64,000 bases of DNA from a bacterium (GTDB lineage Bacteria > Desulfobacterota > Binatia > DP-6), in NCBI GenBank assembly GCA_026129405.1, contig JAHCID010000002.1, forward strand, positions 778,333 to 842,332, read 5' to 3'. Under the pieces are notes generated by a model, which worked only from the letters and a program-made list of their open reading frames with translations, ran no database searches and was not told the origin of the DNA. Shown here in pieces: positions 8,711 through 16,483 of this stretch. How positions within the stretch are numbered: position 1 is the first letter of the stretch; every line of letters starts with the position of its first letter. The position numbers were made by a program, and so were the translations under genes.

Positions 8711-8992
8711 ATGATCCGCGTGCTGATCGAACGGCGTGTCCGGCGGGGCCGGGGACCGGCCTACGAGCATCTCCAGCGCGAGCTGCGCTTCGAGGCCCTG
8801 CGGGAGCACGGCTATCTCACCGGCGAGACCTGGCGGGACCTCGACGATCCCGACCACTACGTCGTGATCTCGACCTGGCGCCACCGCGCGGACTGGGAGG
8901 GGTGGGTGGCGGCGCCGGCGCGGCAGGCGGTGCTCGAGCGGCTGTCGTCGCTGGTCGAGTCGGAGCGCATCACGCTCTACGAGCACGTCTGA
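8711..8992 (+). CDS. Small ABM-family (antibiotic biosynthesis monooxygenase-like) protein
   Basis: A 93-residue dimeric alpha-beta barrel protein of the ABM type: MIRVLIERRVRRG, then TGETWRDLDDPDHYVVISTW and a C-terminal SERITLYEHV. GGGGAGG precedes the start. ABM proteins are small oxygenases or haem-degrading or unknown enzymes; the substrate cannot be read from the sequence. It lies in the same direction as the neighbouring stress genes. Confidence 0.75.
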   Translation: MIRVLIERRVRRGRGPAYEHLQRELRFEALREHGYLTGETWRDLDDPDHYVVISTWRHRADWEGWVAAPARQAVLERLSSLVESERITLYEHV

Positions 8993-9215
8993 GCGGCGCG
9001 CTCGGATGCGGATGATGGCGCCGCACCGAGATCGCATTGGCGCTCCTCGGAGCGTCGCACGGCGCGCGCTACCGCACGCGGGAAAGGGACGGGCTCGCCG
9101 AACCGGCCGCAGATCTCGCCCGGTGCGGCCGATCGCCGCGGTCGCACGTCGTGCGCGACGAGGGGGGCGGATCGCGGCTTTCGGAAGCTCCGCCGCCGTT
9201 TCCACGCCGGAATCT

Positions 9216-9230
9216 TGGCAGGAGATTTGC
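9216..9230 (+). promoter_or_regulatory. Sigma-54-type -24/-12 promoter of hsp20
   Basis: The element reads TGGCAGGAGATTTGC, matching the consensus TGGCACG-N4-TTGC at all but one of the 11 defined positions. It lies 31 bp before the hsp20 ATG, leaving room for a start site and a GAAAGGAGG ribosome binding site. Confidence 0.6.
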
Positions 9231-9261
9231 GACCGGTATGGGTCGAGAAAGGAGGCCTGCC

Positions 9262-9699
9262 ATGAGAGCCCTCACGACCTGGCGCCCGTTCCCCATGCTG
9301 GGGCGGCGCGACGACCTGTTCGAGGATTTCTTGCGCGACACGTTCCGCTTCGGCGAGGCCGGGGCGGGGCTGCTCGAGCCGGCGGCGGAGATCGCCGAGT
9401 CGCACGGTGAGATCACGGTCAAGCTGGAGGTTCCCGGCGTCGACAAGAAGGACCTCCACGTCTCGGTCACCGACGACGCGATCACCGTGCGCGGCGAGAC
9501 CCGCAAGGAGCGCGAGGAGACGAAGCGGAGCTTCTATCGCCAGGAGATCCGCTACGGCGCCTTCCAGCGCTCGATGCCCCTGCCGGCCGAGGTCGACGCC
9601 GACAAGGCGGCGGCGACGCTCGAGAACGGCATGCTCACCATCACCATCCCGAAGATGGCGGCGGGCAAGGCGAAGCATCTGGACATCCCGGTCGCCTGA
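9262..9699 (+). CDS. Small heat-shock protein, Hsp20/alpha-crystallin family
   Basis: This 145-residue chaperone has a WRPFPML...RRDDLFEDF N-terminal arm, an alpha-crystallin domain from about 43 (AAEIAESHGEITVKLEVPGV) to about 130 (LENGMLTITIPK), and the typical A-x-x-x-n-G-v-L motif. It should form oligomers that hold unfolding proteins. It starts at 9262 because GAAAGGAGG lies just upstream. It is followed 23 bp later by a CBS-pair gene, probably in one transcript. Confidence 0.92.
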   Translation: MRALTTWRPFPMLGRRDDLFEDFLRDTFRFGEAGAGLLEPAAEIAESHGEITVKLEVPGVDKKDLHVSVTDDAITVRGETRKEREETKRSFYRQEIRYGAFQRSMPLPAEVDADKAAATLENGMLTITIPKMAAGKAKHLDIPVA

Positions 9700-9722
9700 C
9701 CGGGCCTCGGCGAAGGAGAGCC

Positions 9723-10205
9723 ATGATGAAAGTCGAGCAGCTGATGCAGCGCCCGGTGCACACGTGCCGAGCGGACGACACCATCAACCATGCGGTGCAG
9801 ATCATGTGGGAGCAGGACTGCGGCTGCATTCCCGTGGTCGACGAGGAGCGGCATCCGATCGGCATGATCACCGACCGGGATGCCTGCATGGCCGCCTACA
9901 CGCAGGGCCGGACGCTGTCGTCTCTGCCGGTCGGCGCGGCCATGGCGCGCCACGTACACGCCTGTCGGACGGGCGACACGTTGGCCGAGGCGGAGCGGAT
10001 CATGCGCCTGGCGCAGGTGCGACGTCTCCCGGTCGTGGACGCGGCGAACGTGCTCGTCGGCATCCTGTCGCTGAACGATCTCGCGCAGGAGGTGCGGCGC
10101 GAAGCGGGCGCCGCACGGCACGAGCTCGGCTGCGAAGAGGTGGCCGACACGCTCGGAGCGGTGTGCGCGCCGCGGCGTGCGCACCAGCTGGCGACGGCGG
10201 CCTGA
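9723..10205 (+). CDS. CBS-domain pair protein downstream of hsp20
   Basis: A 160-residue Bateman module: MKVEQLMQRPVHTCRADDT...DCGCIPVVDEERHPIGMITDRDACM, then HVHACRTGDTLAEAERIM...VRRLPVVDAANVLVGILSLNDLA. An A-rich tail of about 30 residues follows. Such proteins bind adenosine ligands. GAAGGAGAG precedes the ATG. Position and spacing indicate co-transcription with hsp20. Confidence 0.9.
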   Translation: MMKVEQLMQRPVHTCRADDTINHAVQIMWEQDCGCIPVVDEERHPIGMITDRDACMAAYTQGRTLSSLPVGAAMARHVHACRTGDTLAEAERIMRLAQVRRLPVVDAANVLVGILSLNDLAQEVRREAGAARHELGCEEVADTLGAVCAPRRAHQLATAA

Positions 10206-10237
10206 CCTCCGCCGGCGTAGATGGCGAGGCGCTCCCC

Positions 10238-10281
10238 GACCGGACAGACGCGGCTTGCCCGCGGGCCGCGTCTGTCCGGTC
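10238..10281. terminator. 16-bp perfect hairpin after the hsp20-CBS pair
   Basis: The arms are 10238-10253 and 10266-10281 with a 12-nt loop. It lies 33 bp after the CBS gene stop in the 245-bp gap before the next cytochrome gene. There is no U-tract. It is a terminator or an RNA-stabilising hairpin; nothing else is seen in the gap. Confidence 0.6.
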
Positions 10282-10450
10282 GAGCTCGAGCGGGACGCCC
10301 GGTGCGAGGGTGCCGAGCTCCAGCCGGCCGCCGGCATCGCCGAGGGGGCGGGTTTCGCCTACAAAGATCTGGCGGCCTTCGACGTGCCCGGCCGGGCCTC
10401 TCGCGCAAGGCCGTGTCGTCGACGCCGATCGGTGACATCGAGAGCCAGCC

Positions 10451-10783
10451 GTGAGTCGAATCCCCGGAACCGCCGCAGTCGCCCTGATCGCGCTCTTCGT
10501 CACCGCCACCGTTGCCGCCGAGCCGGACGGGTCCGCGGTCTTCCAGCGCCACTGCGCGACCTGTCACGGAGCGTCCGGCCGCACCGACACGCCCCATGCC
10601 CGCGCGCTCAAGGTCCGACCGCTGGCCGACGATCCGACGCTCGCCGGCATGGATGTCGTCGCGATCGTGGAGGCCATCCGCTCGAACCCGAAGCACCAGG
10701 GCATCGGCGCGCTCACCGACCTCGACGCCGCACGGCTCACGGCAGCGGCGGAATACGTGCGCACGCTCGCCCGCGGCCGCTGA
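10451..10783 (+). CDS. Small periplasmic c-type cytochrome
   Basis: A 110-residue exported protein starting at GTG 10451. The signal peptide is MSRIPGTAAVALIALFVTATVAA. A single haem site CATCH (FQRHCATCHGASGRTDT) follows. The remainder is helical (VVAIVEAIRSNPKHQG...AAEYVRTLARGR); an axial Met may come from LAGMDVV. It is one of two monohaem cytochromes in the cluster; its partner is unknown. Confidence 0.8.
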   Translation: MSRIPGTAAVALIALFVTATVAAEPDGSAVFQRHCATCHGASGRTDTPHARALKVRPLADDPTLAGMDVVAIVEAIRSNPKHQGIGALTDLDAARLTAAAEYVRTLARGR

Positions 10784-10988
10784 GCCCGACCTCGGGGCGG
10801 CGAGGCGGCGGCACGCTCGCGCGCACACCGCCGCGGCGCGCGGCATCCCGCGCGTGCCGTGCCGGCGCTGCTCGGCGTCCCGGTCGCCTGCGCGCGACTT
10901 ACGCCGGCACGCGCCGCCGCGTGCGGCGTCCGCCGGCGGCGGGCGTGACCTCGCGGCGCCAGCGGGCGAACGGCGTGCCGTCGTCGGA

Positions 10989-11381
10989 TCAGGCGTAGGT
11001 GGCGCGGCCGCGGAACGCCTTCTCCAGCTCGCGCACGATGCGGTGGGCCAGCTTCTGCGAGGTCGTGATCACCTCGAGCGCGTCGCCGCAGCGGGTGATC
11101 GTGACGACGCGGCGCTCGGGCTGCCCGAGTGCGGCGCGCGCGGCGACGTTGCGGATGCGGGCACGCAGCGGCGTCATGTTGGCGCCGACGAAGGTGCCTT
11201 CGAGCACGATCCGCCCCTGGCCCATCTCGCGCTCGGCCTGGCGGCAGGCGGGGCAGACGTCCCAGGTGATGCGGTCGAGCAGCGTGCGTGTCATCGGCAC
11301 GCCGGTGCGCCAGACGCGGCGCTGGAGTAGAGCGCCGCACTGCTCGCAGGCGCGCGGCTCGGAGCGCCGGCCCGTCGTCAC
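10989..11381 (-). CDS. Zinc-ribbon protein of BCAM0308-like type
   Basis: A 130-residue protein with two Cys pairs, CEQCG near the N-terminus and CPACR around residue 43, forming a probable zinc ribbon. A GRIVLEGTF...IRNVAARAALGQPERR segment and a C-terminal alpha-beta part (VVTITRCGDALEVITTS..., LAHRIVRELEKAFRG) follow. The layout resembles the BCAM0308 family; function is unknown. It starts at GTG 11381, which overlaps the TGA of the upstream 30-residue ORF (GTGA), so translation is probably coupled. A shorter ATG start would lose the first Cys pair. Confidence 0.6.
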   Translation of the reverse strand: MTTGRRSEPRACEQCGALLQRRVWRTGVPMTRTLLDRITWDVCPACRQAEREMGQGRIVLEGTFVGANMTPLRARIRNVAARAALGQPERRVVTITRCGDALEVITTSQKLAHRIVRELEKAFRGRATYA

Positions 11382-11470
11382 CTCGCCGGCGTGAGCTTGC
11401 CGGCGTTCGTGCCGCGGCGGCTCAGCGCGCGGATGCGTCCCTTTCCCGGCTGCGTGGTGCTCACAGGCAT
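11378..11470 (-). CDS. Basic 30-residue ORF coupled to its neighbours
   Basis: The ORF encodes a basic 30-residue peptide that begins MPVSTTQPGKGRIRALSRRG and ends TPAR. It has its own ribosome binding site (AGGAG about 8 nt upstream), overlaps the end of the DUF2267 gene by 10 bp, and its TGA overlaps the GTG of the zinc-ribbon gene. The arrangement argues it is translated, either as a peptide or as a coupling leader. No homologue is recognised. Confidence 0.4.
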   Translation of the reverse strand: MPVSTTQPGKGRIRALSRRGTNAGKLTPAR

Positions 11471-11889
11471 GGCGGCTCTCCTGCGCCGCGGGCGTCGACC
11501 CACAGCGTCTTCAGATCCTTCGGCAAGACGCTGAACACGTCCCACGCCTCCCCCTCGAGCCCGCGCGAGCTACGCAGGAGGTGCTGGAGCGCCCCGAACA
11601 CCGCCCGGATCGCGCGCTCGGTCTCGGCGTCGTTGTGCAGCGGCACGCGCGCACGCACCCGCGCGACGAGCTCCGGGCGGTGCGTCTTCTCGATCGGCTT
11701 GCCTTCCCGTCCGGGCTCGAACCACAGGTTCTTGAGCGGCTGCGGCAGCTGCGCGGCGACGTCCGCCGCCTCCTTCTCGGGCAGGCAGTCGCGCAGCTCC
11801 TGGAACACCACGAGCGTGATCGCCTCCGCGCGGTGTTCGTCGCACCCGAGCCGGCGCCGTATCTCGGCAAAGAAGCTCCGGTCGTCCAT
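11461..11889 (-). CDS. DUF2267 protein
   Basis: A 142-residue, all-helical protein with two DUF2267-type repeats: RRRLGCDEHRAEAITLVVFQEL...AAQLPQPLKNLW and VPLHNDAETERAIRAVFGALQHLL...FSVLPKDLKTLW. GCAGGAGGAAG upstream of ATG 11889 is a strong ribosome binding site. DUF2267 proteins are uncharacterised but frequently sit among stress genes, as here. It heads a three-gene minus-strand operon and has a good -24/-12-like promoter 57 bp upstream. Confidence 0.85.
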   Translation of the reverse strand: MDDRSFFAEIRRRLGCDEHRAEAITLVVFQELRDCLPEKEAADVAAQLPQPLKNLWFEPGREGKPIEKTHRPELVARVRARVPLHNDAETERAIRAVFGALQHLLRSSRGLEGEAWDVFSVLPKDLKTLWVDARGAGEPPCL

Positions 11890-11945
11890 CGTCGTCTTCC
11901 TCCTGCGCTGGGCGGGCGACGTTCGCCCGCCTCTCTCTCGAGTGA

Positions 11946-11960
11946 GCGAACCGCGTGCCA
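11946..11960 (-). promoter_or_regulatory. Sigma-54-type -24/-12 promoter of the DUF2267 operon
   Basis: The minus strand reads TGGCACGCGGTTCGC. The -24 half is perfect (TGGCACG) and the -12 half TCGC differs at one base from TTGC. It lies 56 bp before the ATG at 11889. Confidence 0.5.
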
Positions 11961-12055
11961 GGGGGGCGGGGATGGCGGATGCGGCGCGCCTTCGCGCGGC
12001 TGGGAAGGGCGCGGGAACCGCGGCGCGGTGTCGCCGCAGGGATGCGAACGCGCCG

Positions 12056-12332
12056 TCATGTCCGCGCAGCACTCGAGCCAGCGAGCAGAGGCTCGTCGCC
12101 ACGCCGCGGCGGCCGCCGCCCCGGCAGCGCCTCGAGCCCGAGCTCCCGCTCGATCCGCTCGACGACCTTGGCGATGTAGCCGAGGTCGCAGGCGTCGGCG
12201 TCGAGCTCGACGATCGCGCGTCCGAAGGACGGCGCGCAGCTCGACATGCGCGCGACCGTCGACGACGTTGGTGCGTCGCCCGTGCCGGCTGGTGAAGTCG
12301 AAGAGCGGCCGCATCCAGTCGAGAGGGCCCAT
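12056..12332 (-). pseudogene. Frame-broken remnant resembling the N-terminal metal-binding region of a CtpI-like P-type ATPase
   Basis: One frame from ATG 12332 gives MGPLDWMRPLF...VDGRAHVELRAV. A second frame then continues FGRAIVELDADACDLGYIAKVVERIERELGLEALPG to a stop at 12056. The two pieces look like the ends of one ferredoxin-like HMA-type domain with the middle missing and the frame changed. Family assignment rests on pattern only. It could instead be two unrelated short ORFs. It lies in the 11.9-12.57 kb gap, which otherwise holds only the two promoter elements. Confidence 0.3.
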
Positions 12333-12501
12333 CGCAGTCCGTCGGGTCACGACTTCCGTGCCAGCGGTGTCGCACGGCGCGGCGTGGGTACGGGGCCTGC
12401 GCCCGTCCGCCGGCGTCGCAGATCCGAAGATCCGCCGGCGACGGCGTTGGCGGCGACGGGAACGCGGCGGCCGCTCGCCGCCCGGGTCGGAACCGATCGC
12501 C

Positions 12502-12516
12502 TGGCATGCCGCATGC
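12502..12516 (+). promoter_or_regulatory. Candidate sigma-54-like element before the coiled-coil gene
   Basis: The element reads TGGCATGCCGCATGC with GG-N10-GC spacing; it has one mismatch in each half. It lies 59 bp before ATG 12576. Confidence 0.4.
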
Positions 12517-12575
12517 TCCGCACAGGCCGGAGCGCGCGATACGCGCGAGCTCGCTGCCACGAGGAGGAGAGCATC

Positions 12576-12959
12576 ATGGGCGCCACCACCATCAGATCCG
12601 ACGCCGCAGCCGCCGTGGGGCGGCTGCGGCGCGAGGGCGAGCGGCTCGTCGGCCGTCTCCAGCGCGACGTCGGCACCTTCGCCCGGCGCGCCAGGTCGGA
12701 GATCGTGTCCGACCTGAAGACGCTCCAGAAGGATCTCCGCGGCAGCGCCACGAGTGCGATCCGCGACATCGAGGGCCGCGGCAAGCAGGCGCTTGCCTCG
12801 GTCGACGGCCGCCTCGCGGAGCTCGAGGCGCGCGTGTCGAAGCGCCTGCGCACCGCCTCGCTGCCGCAGCTGCGCGCGCTCGAGGAGCGCGTCGAGGCGC
12901 TCGAGCGCCGCAACGCCGAGCTGGAGCTGCGCCTCAACGACACCGTCGCCACCGACTGA
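12576..12959 (+). CDS. Phasin-like coiled-coil protein
   Basis: A 127-residue, almost wholly helical protein with heptad-like patterning: VGRLRREGERLVGRLQRDVGTFARRARSEI, then IEGRGKQALASVDGRLAELEARV, ending LEERVEALERRNAELELRLND. This resembles phasin or granule-associated proteins, but no PHA genes are in the window, so a general coiled-coil scaffold is equally possible. The ribosome binding site GAGGAGGAG at 12561-12569 fixes the start. A hairpin follows. Confidence 0.6.
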   Translation: MGATTIRSDAAAAVGRLRREGERLVGRLQRDVGTFARRARSEIVSDLKTLQKDLRGSATSAIRDIEGRGKQALASVDGRLAELEARVSKRLRTASLPQLRALEERVEALERRNAELELRLNDTVATD

Positions 12960-12975
12960 GCGCCGGGCGCCGCCC

Positions 12976-13015
12976 ACGCTGCCCCCACCTTCGTCGTAGG
13001 ACGTTCGGGCAGCGT
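12976..13015 (+). terminator. Hairpin after the coiled-coil gene
   Basis: Nine-bp inverted repeat ACGCTGCCC (12976-12984) / GGGCAGCGT (13007-13015) with a 22-nt loop, 17 bp after the stop. Confidence 0.4.
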
Positions 13016-13081
13016 CGGGGTGTCGGGTGCGACATCGTGCGGCGCGGCGTGATGCGAGTCGCCGTTTCGTCGGGCCATCCA

Positions 13082-13096
13082 TGGCACGCCGACTGC
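13082..13096 (+). promoter_or_regulatory. Candidate sigma-54-like element before the MqsA-like gene
   Basis: The element reads TGGCACGCCGACTGC, a perfect -24 half with CTGC instead of TTGC and GG-N10-GC spacing. It ends 13 bp before the ATG at 13110. Confidence 0.4.
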
Positions 13097-13109
13097 TCGG
13101 AGCGCCGGC

Positions 13110-13712
13110 ATGTCGGAGAATCGCCAGCGGTCGGCCGCGACGTGCGGTCGTTGTCGAGGACCGCTCGAGTCGCGCCGCGTCCCGCGCTGGGCCGAGCCCG
13201 TGCTCGACCTGCCCGGCGTCGTACTGCTCGACGCCGTCGAGGCCGACGGCTGCGTGCCGTGCGACGTCTGGACGGCGCGGGTGGTGCCGAACATGACGGA
13301 CCTCGCCACCGCTGCGGCCCTCGCCCGGGTGACGTGTCGCGAGCGGCTCGACGCGGCCGCGATCCGCTTCCTGCGCGCCCAGCTCGGCCTCGGCATCGCC
13401 GAGCTCGCCGAGGCCATCGGTACGCGGCCCGAGTATCTCGCGCGGTGGGAGGCCGCGATGATCCCGATGTCCGAGTCCGCCGAGCGATTGCTGCGGGTGT
13501 TGGTGGCGCGACGGGTCCAGGCGATGCATCCCCACATCCCCGTCCGCGCGATCACGCCGTTCGCCGCCGCCACGGTTCCCCTCGATCCACCGCCGCCACG
13601 GACGGCGTCGATCGCGCTCCGGCTCGACGCGACGGCACGCCGCTGGATCCATGACGCGGCCGACCGTCTCGCGCCGGCCCGCCGCACGCTCGGAAGCCTC
13701 CGCTCGACCTGA
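13110..13712 (+). CDS. MqsA/YgiT-like zinc-finger plus helix-turn-helix protein
   Basis: A 200-residue protein with two Cys pairs (TCGRCRGPL and DGCVPCDVW) that suggest a zinc site. An Xre-type helix-turn-helix follows: LRAQLGLGIAELAEAIGTRPEYLARWEA at about 88-115. The layout is that of MqsA/YgiT antitoxins and related orphan regulators. It is longer than MqsA (131) with an unusual Pro-rich linker and basic tail. No MqsR-like toxin is adjacent, so it is either an orphan or a general regulator. It is the last gene before the tRNA-bounded island. Confidence 0.65.
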   Translation: MSENRQRSAATCGRCRGPLESRRVPRWAEPVLDLPGVVLLDAVEADGCVPCDVWTARVVPNMTDLATAAALARVTCRERLDAAAIRFLRAQLGLGIAELAEAIGTRPEYLARWEAAMIPMSESAERLLRVLVARRVQAMHPHIPVRAITPFAAATVPLDPPPPRTASIALRLDATARRWIHDAADRLAPARRTLGSLRST

Positions 13713-13824
13713 GCCTCGCCCGAGATCACGAGCCCGGCCCGCTCGTGCCGTCGCCGCCTGGAGCGGGCCGCACCGCGGTCAGGTGATCGCGGTCACGCCG
13801 GGATCGTGTCCGTGCGAGAAGAAG

Positions 13825-13871
13825 AGTGGAGCCGAGGGGAGTCGAACCCCCGACCTCTAGAGTGCGATTCT
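13825..13871. repeat. Left direct repeat (att-like): 3' part of tRNA-Ala
   Basis: These 47 bp are identical to 23472-23518, the 3' half of tRNA-Ala(CGC) plus the bases just past it. Similarity continues about 12 bp further left with one base missing. It is not a functional tRNA, since it ends in the anticodon loop. It marks the far end of the island. Confidence 0.85.
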
Positions 13872-13880
13872 GATCCTAGC

Positions 13881-15336
13881 CCCAATGCCAGTCACTTTGC
13901 ACGAGACCTCCGACGCTGCGGGCGGTTACGTGGATAGTTGCTCATCTTGATCTTGACGGCCCGCGGGTAGTGGCGCGGCCGCCGCTCGGGAATGACGAAG
14001 GCGGTGAGTTCGTCGAGCAGGGCGTCGAGGCGGCGCGGTAGCGTCCCCGGCGAGATGTCCCAGGCGGCCTGCCAGAAAGCCCGCACGGCCAGGAGCGCGT
14101 AGCGGTAGCTCAGGCGGCCCGGTGGGACGTCGGCGCGGGGGGCGGCGCGGCTCATGACGAGGCGGACGAGGTTGTAGGCGAGCAAGAGCCCCCAGAGTTC
14201 CTGTGCGACGCGGCCGGGGGCTTTGCTGCGCAGCGCTTCGACGCGCTCGCAGGTGTGGGTTTTGAGCTCATCGAAGGCGAGCTCGAGTTCCCAGCGCTCG
14301 TGATACAGCGCGGCGACCGCCGCGGCGGGGTGCGTCGCCGGATTGAGCAACGAGGTGAGGACCCAGTAGGGGCGGACGCCCCGGCGCCGCACCCGGACGG
14401 CCCGCACGCGCAATGTGGGCGGCAAGTCGGGATGCTTGTCGCGGGTGGCGCGACTCGGTTGCAGCTCCACGAGGTGATCGCCGGCACCGAAGCGCTCGAC
14501 CACGGTCTGCGTGAGCGCGCCCTGGCCCTCGCGGGCGCGGATGACCCAGTGCTGGTCGCGGTCCGGCAGGGCGAGGGCGTGAAAGAGCGCGTAGCCGTAG
14601 AAGCCGCGGTCGAGCACGACGACGGCATGCTCGGGCAGCGTCGCCCAGATGGGCGTCGCGAGGGCGAGCTCACTCGTCGTGTAGGGGCCGAAGGCGGCGG
14701 CCGCGAGCAGGCGAGCGCGCAGGGCGAGCAGAGTCACCAGGCGCAGCTGCGGGTATCCCGCCCCCTCGCCGTGCCGACTCGCCGGCCGTCCGAAGTGCGC
14801 GACGTTCTCCGGCGTGTCGGCGACGCGCAGGGTGGTGCCGTCGAGCCCGTAGACGGCGAGCCCGTGCCACCGATCCGCGGCGGCCGCGCCGTGCGCCCAC
14901 GCGGTCGCCGTCTGCGTGAACAAGGCGGCGAGCGGCGCCGCGCCGAGCTGGTCGCGCGCTTGGACGATGGCGCCATTGCTGATCGGTTGCCGTGCGCCGC
15001 CGGGCGTGGGCAGCACGAGATCCAGATGGTGCACGACCTGCGCGATGTTGCGATCGCGGAACAGGCCCAGGCCGATCACGAGCCAGACCACGTGCTCGGC
15101 CGGCAACTTCCGGCGGCGTACAGAGGCTGTCCCGGTCGCGGCCAGCGCGTCGGCGATCCACTGCGGATCGAGCGCCGCGCTGAACTGCTCGAAGCTCGCG
15201 GGCCGCTCACCCGCCCCCAGCAGCGTGATCTCCGCGCCTGCCGCCATCGCCCCACCTCCGGTAGGGCACTCCATCTACTCCCGGCGGACGCTGAGATCCA
15301 GAATCCGGTCACTTACGTTAAGTGACCGGCATTGCG
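13881..15336. mobile_element. Complete IS4-like insertion sequence
   Basis: The ends carry matching inverted repeats, CCCAATGCCAGTCACTT at 13881 and CGCAATGCCGGTCACTT read inward from 15336. The 6-bp direct repeat CCTAGC flanks both sides (13875-13880 and 15337-15342), the likely target duplication. Removing it joins the tRNA repeat directly to the IS1182 end. Just inside the right end, arms 15305-15314/15320-15329 form a perfect 10-bp palindrome. Confidence 0.8.
13892..15274 (-). CDS. IS4-family transposase
   Basis: A 460-residue DDE transposase. An N-terminal IS4 domain (ERPASFEQFSAALDPQWIADAL) is followed by the catalytic core: the first Asp in YGLDGTTLRVAD, the second in VVVLDRGFYGYALFH, and the Glu in the Y-R-E-K signature YHERWELELAFDELK. 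Length and motifs are intact, so the element may be active. The stop lies 11 bp inside the left end of the IS. Confidence 0.9.
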   Translation of the reverse strand: MECPTGGGAMAAGAEITLLGAGERPASFEQFSAALDPQWIADALAATGTASVRRRKLPAEHVVWLVIGLGLFRDRNIAQVVHHLDLVLPTPGGARQPISNGAIVQARDQLGAAPLAALFTQTATAWAHGAAAADRWHGLAVYGLDGTTLRVADTPENVAHFGRPASRHGEGAGYPQLRLVTLLALRARLLAAAAFGPYTTSELALATPIWATLPEHAVVVLDRGFYGYALFHALALPDRDQHWVIRAREGQGALTQTVVERFGAGDHLVELQPSRATRDKHPDLPPTLRVRAVRVRRRGVRPYWVLTSLLNPATHPAAAVAALYHERWELELAFDELKTHTCERVEALRSKAPGRVAQELWGLLLAYNLVRLVMSRAAPRADVPPGRLSYRYALLAVRAFWQAAWDISPGTLPRRLDALLDELTAFVIPERRPRHYPRAVKIKMSNYPRNRPQRRRSRAK

Positions 15337-15421
15337 CCTAGCAGGGTGCTGAAAAGCCCGCCACGCGCGCTCGACAGGCGCTGCGGTCGGATCTAAGACG
15401 GGCCGCCAAGGAGGGCGGCCG

Positions 15422-16483
15422 ATGCGGGGCGAGCGGCGCCAGCAGGTCTCGATGCTCACGTGGCTGAGCCCGGAGCGGATGGTGCCGCGTGACCATCCGG
15501 TCCGGCGGGTGAAGGCGCTGGCCGATGCCGAGCTCGTGCGGCTCTCGCCGGTGTGCGACGCACTGTCCGCGCCGCGCGGCCGGCCCTCGATTCCGCCCGA
15601 GGCGCTCCTCAAGGCGCAGCTGTTGATCGCACTCTACCGTGTGCGCAGCGAGCGGCAGTTCTGCGAGCAGCTCCAGGACAATCTGCAGTTCCGCTACTTC
15701 CTTGATCTGGGGCTGGACGAGCGGCCCTTCGACGCGACGGTCTTCGCCAAGAAGAAGGCCCGGCTGTTGGCCGCCGACGTGGCGCGGCGCTTCTTCGAGG
15801 GCGTCGTGGCGCAGGCGCGGGCGGCCCAGCTGCTCTCGAGCGAGCACTTCACCGTGGACGGCACGCACATCGAGGCCTGGGCGTCGCTCAAGAGTTTCCG
15901 GCCGAAGGCCGAGCGGCCCGAGGATCGGCCGCCGCCGGACGATCCGGGCAATCCGACGGTCAACTGGCACGGCGAGCGGTGGAGCAACGCGACGCATGCG
16001 TCGCCGACCGACCCCGCGGCGAAGCTGGCGCGCAAAGGCGCGGCCCACGCGGCGAAGCTCAGCTACTCCGCGCACGTGCTGATGGAGAATCGCCACGGGC
16101 TGTGCGTCGATCTCAGCGTGGCCGCGGCCACGGGCGAGGTGGAGTGGGAGGAAGCGCTGCGGCTGGTGCGGCGGCAACAGGCGGCGGGCCAGCGGGTGCG
16201 AACGCTCGGCGCGGACCAGGCCTACGACGGGCGCCGCTTCGTGGAGCCGCGGCGCGCGGCGGGGGTGACGCCACACGGGGCGCAGCAGATCACGCGGCAT
16301 CGCGGCTCCCACGGGGACGGCCGCGCCACGCGGCATCCGGGGTACGCCATCAGCCAACGGAAGCGGAAGCTCGTCGAAGAGATCTTCGGCTGGTGGAAGG
16401 CGGGGGGGGGGATGTGGTGTCCCCCTCGGTTTCGTACAGGTCAGGCCACTAACTGCTCGCGATACGCCTTCGGCGTGCGGTAG
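15422..16483 (+). pseudogene. IS1182-family transposase, 3' end lost
   Basis: The reading frame begins MRGERRQQVSMLTWLSPERMVP and contains LLKAQLLIALYRVRSERQFCEQL, VDGTHIEAWASLKSF and KLVEEIFGWWKA, all IS1182-like. Homology stops near 16403, where a G-run meets the end of an IS3 remnant, and the ORF then runs out through foreign sequence. The last 100 or so residues of a normal transposase are missing. The left end of the element, GGGTGCTGAAAAG, is at about 15344, right beside the IS4 copy. Confidence 0.85.

Noticed and set aside
13825..13871. Second tRNA-Ala gene
   Set aside because: Only the 3' part is present; D arm, 5' acceptor and half of the anticodon arm are missing.
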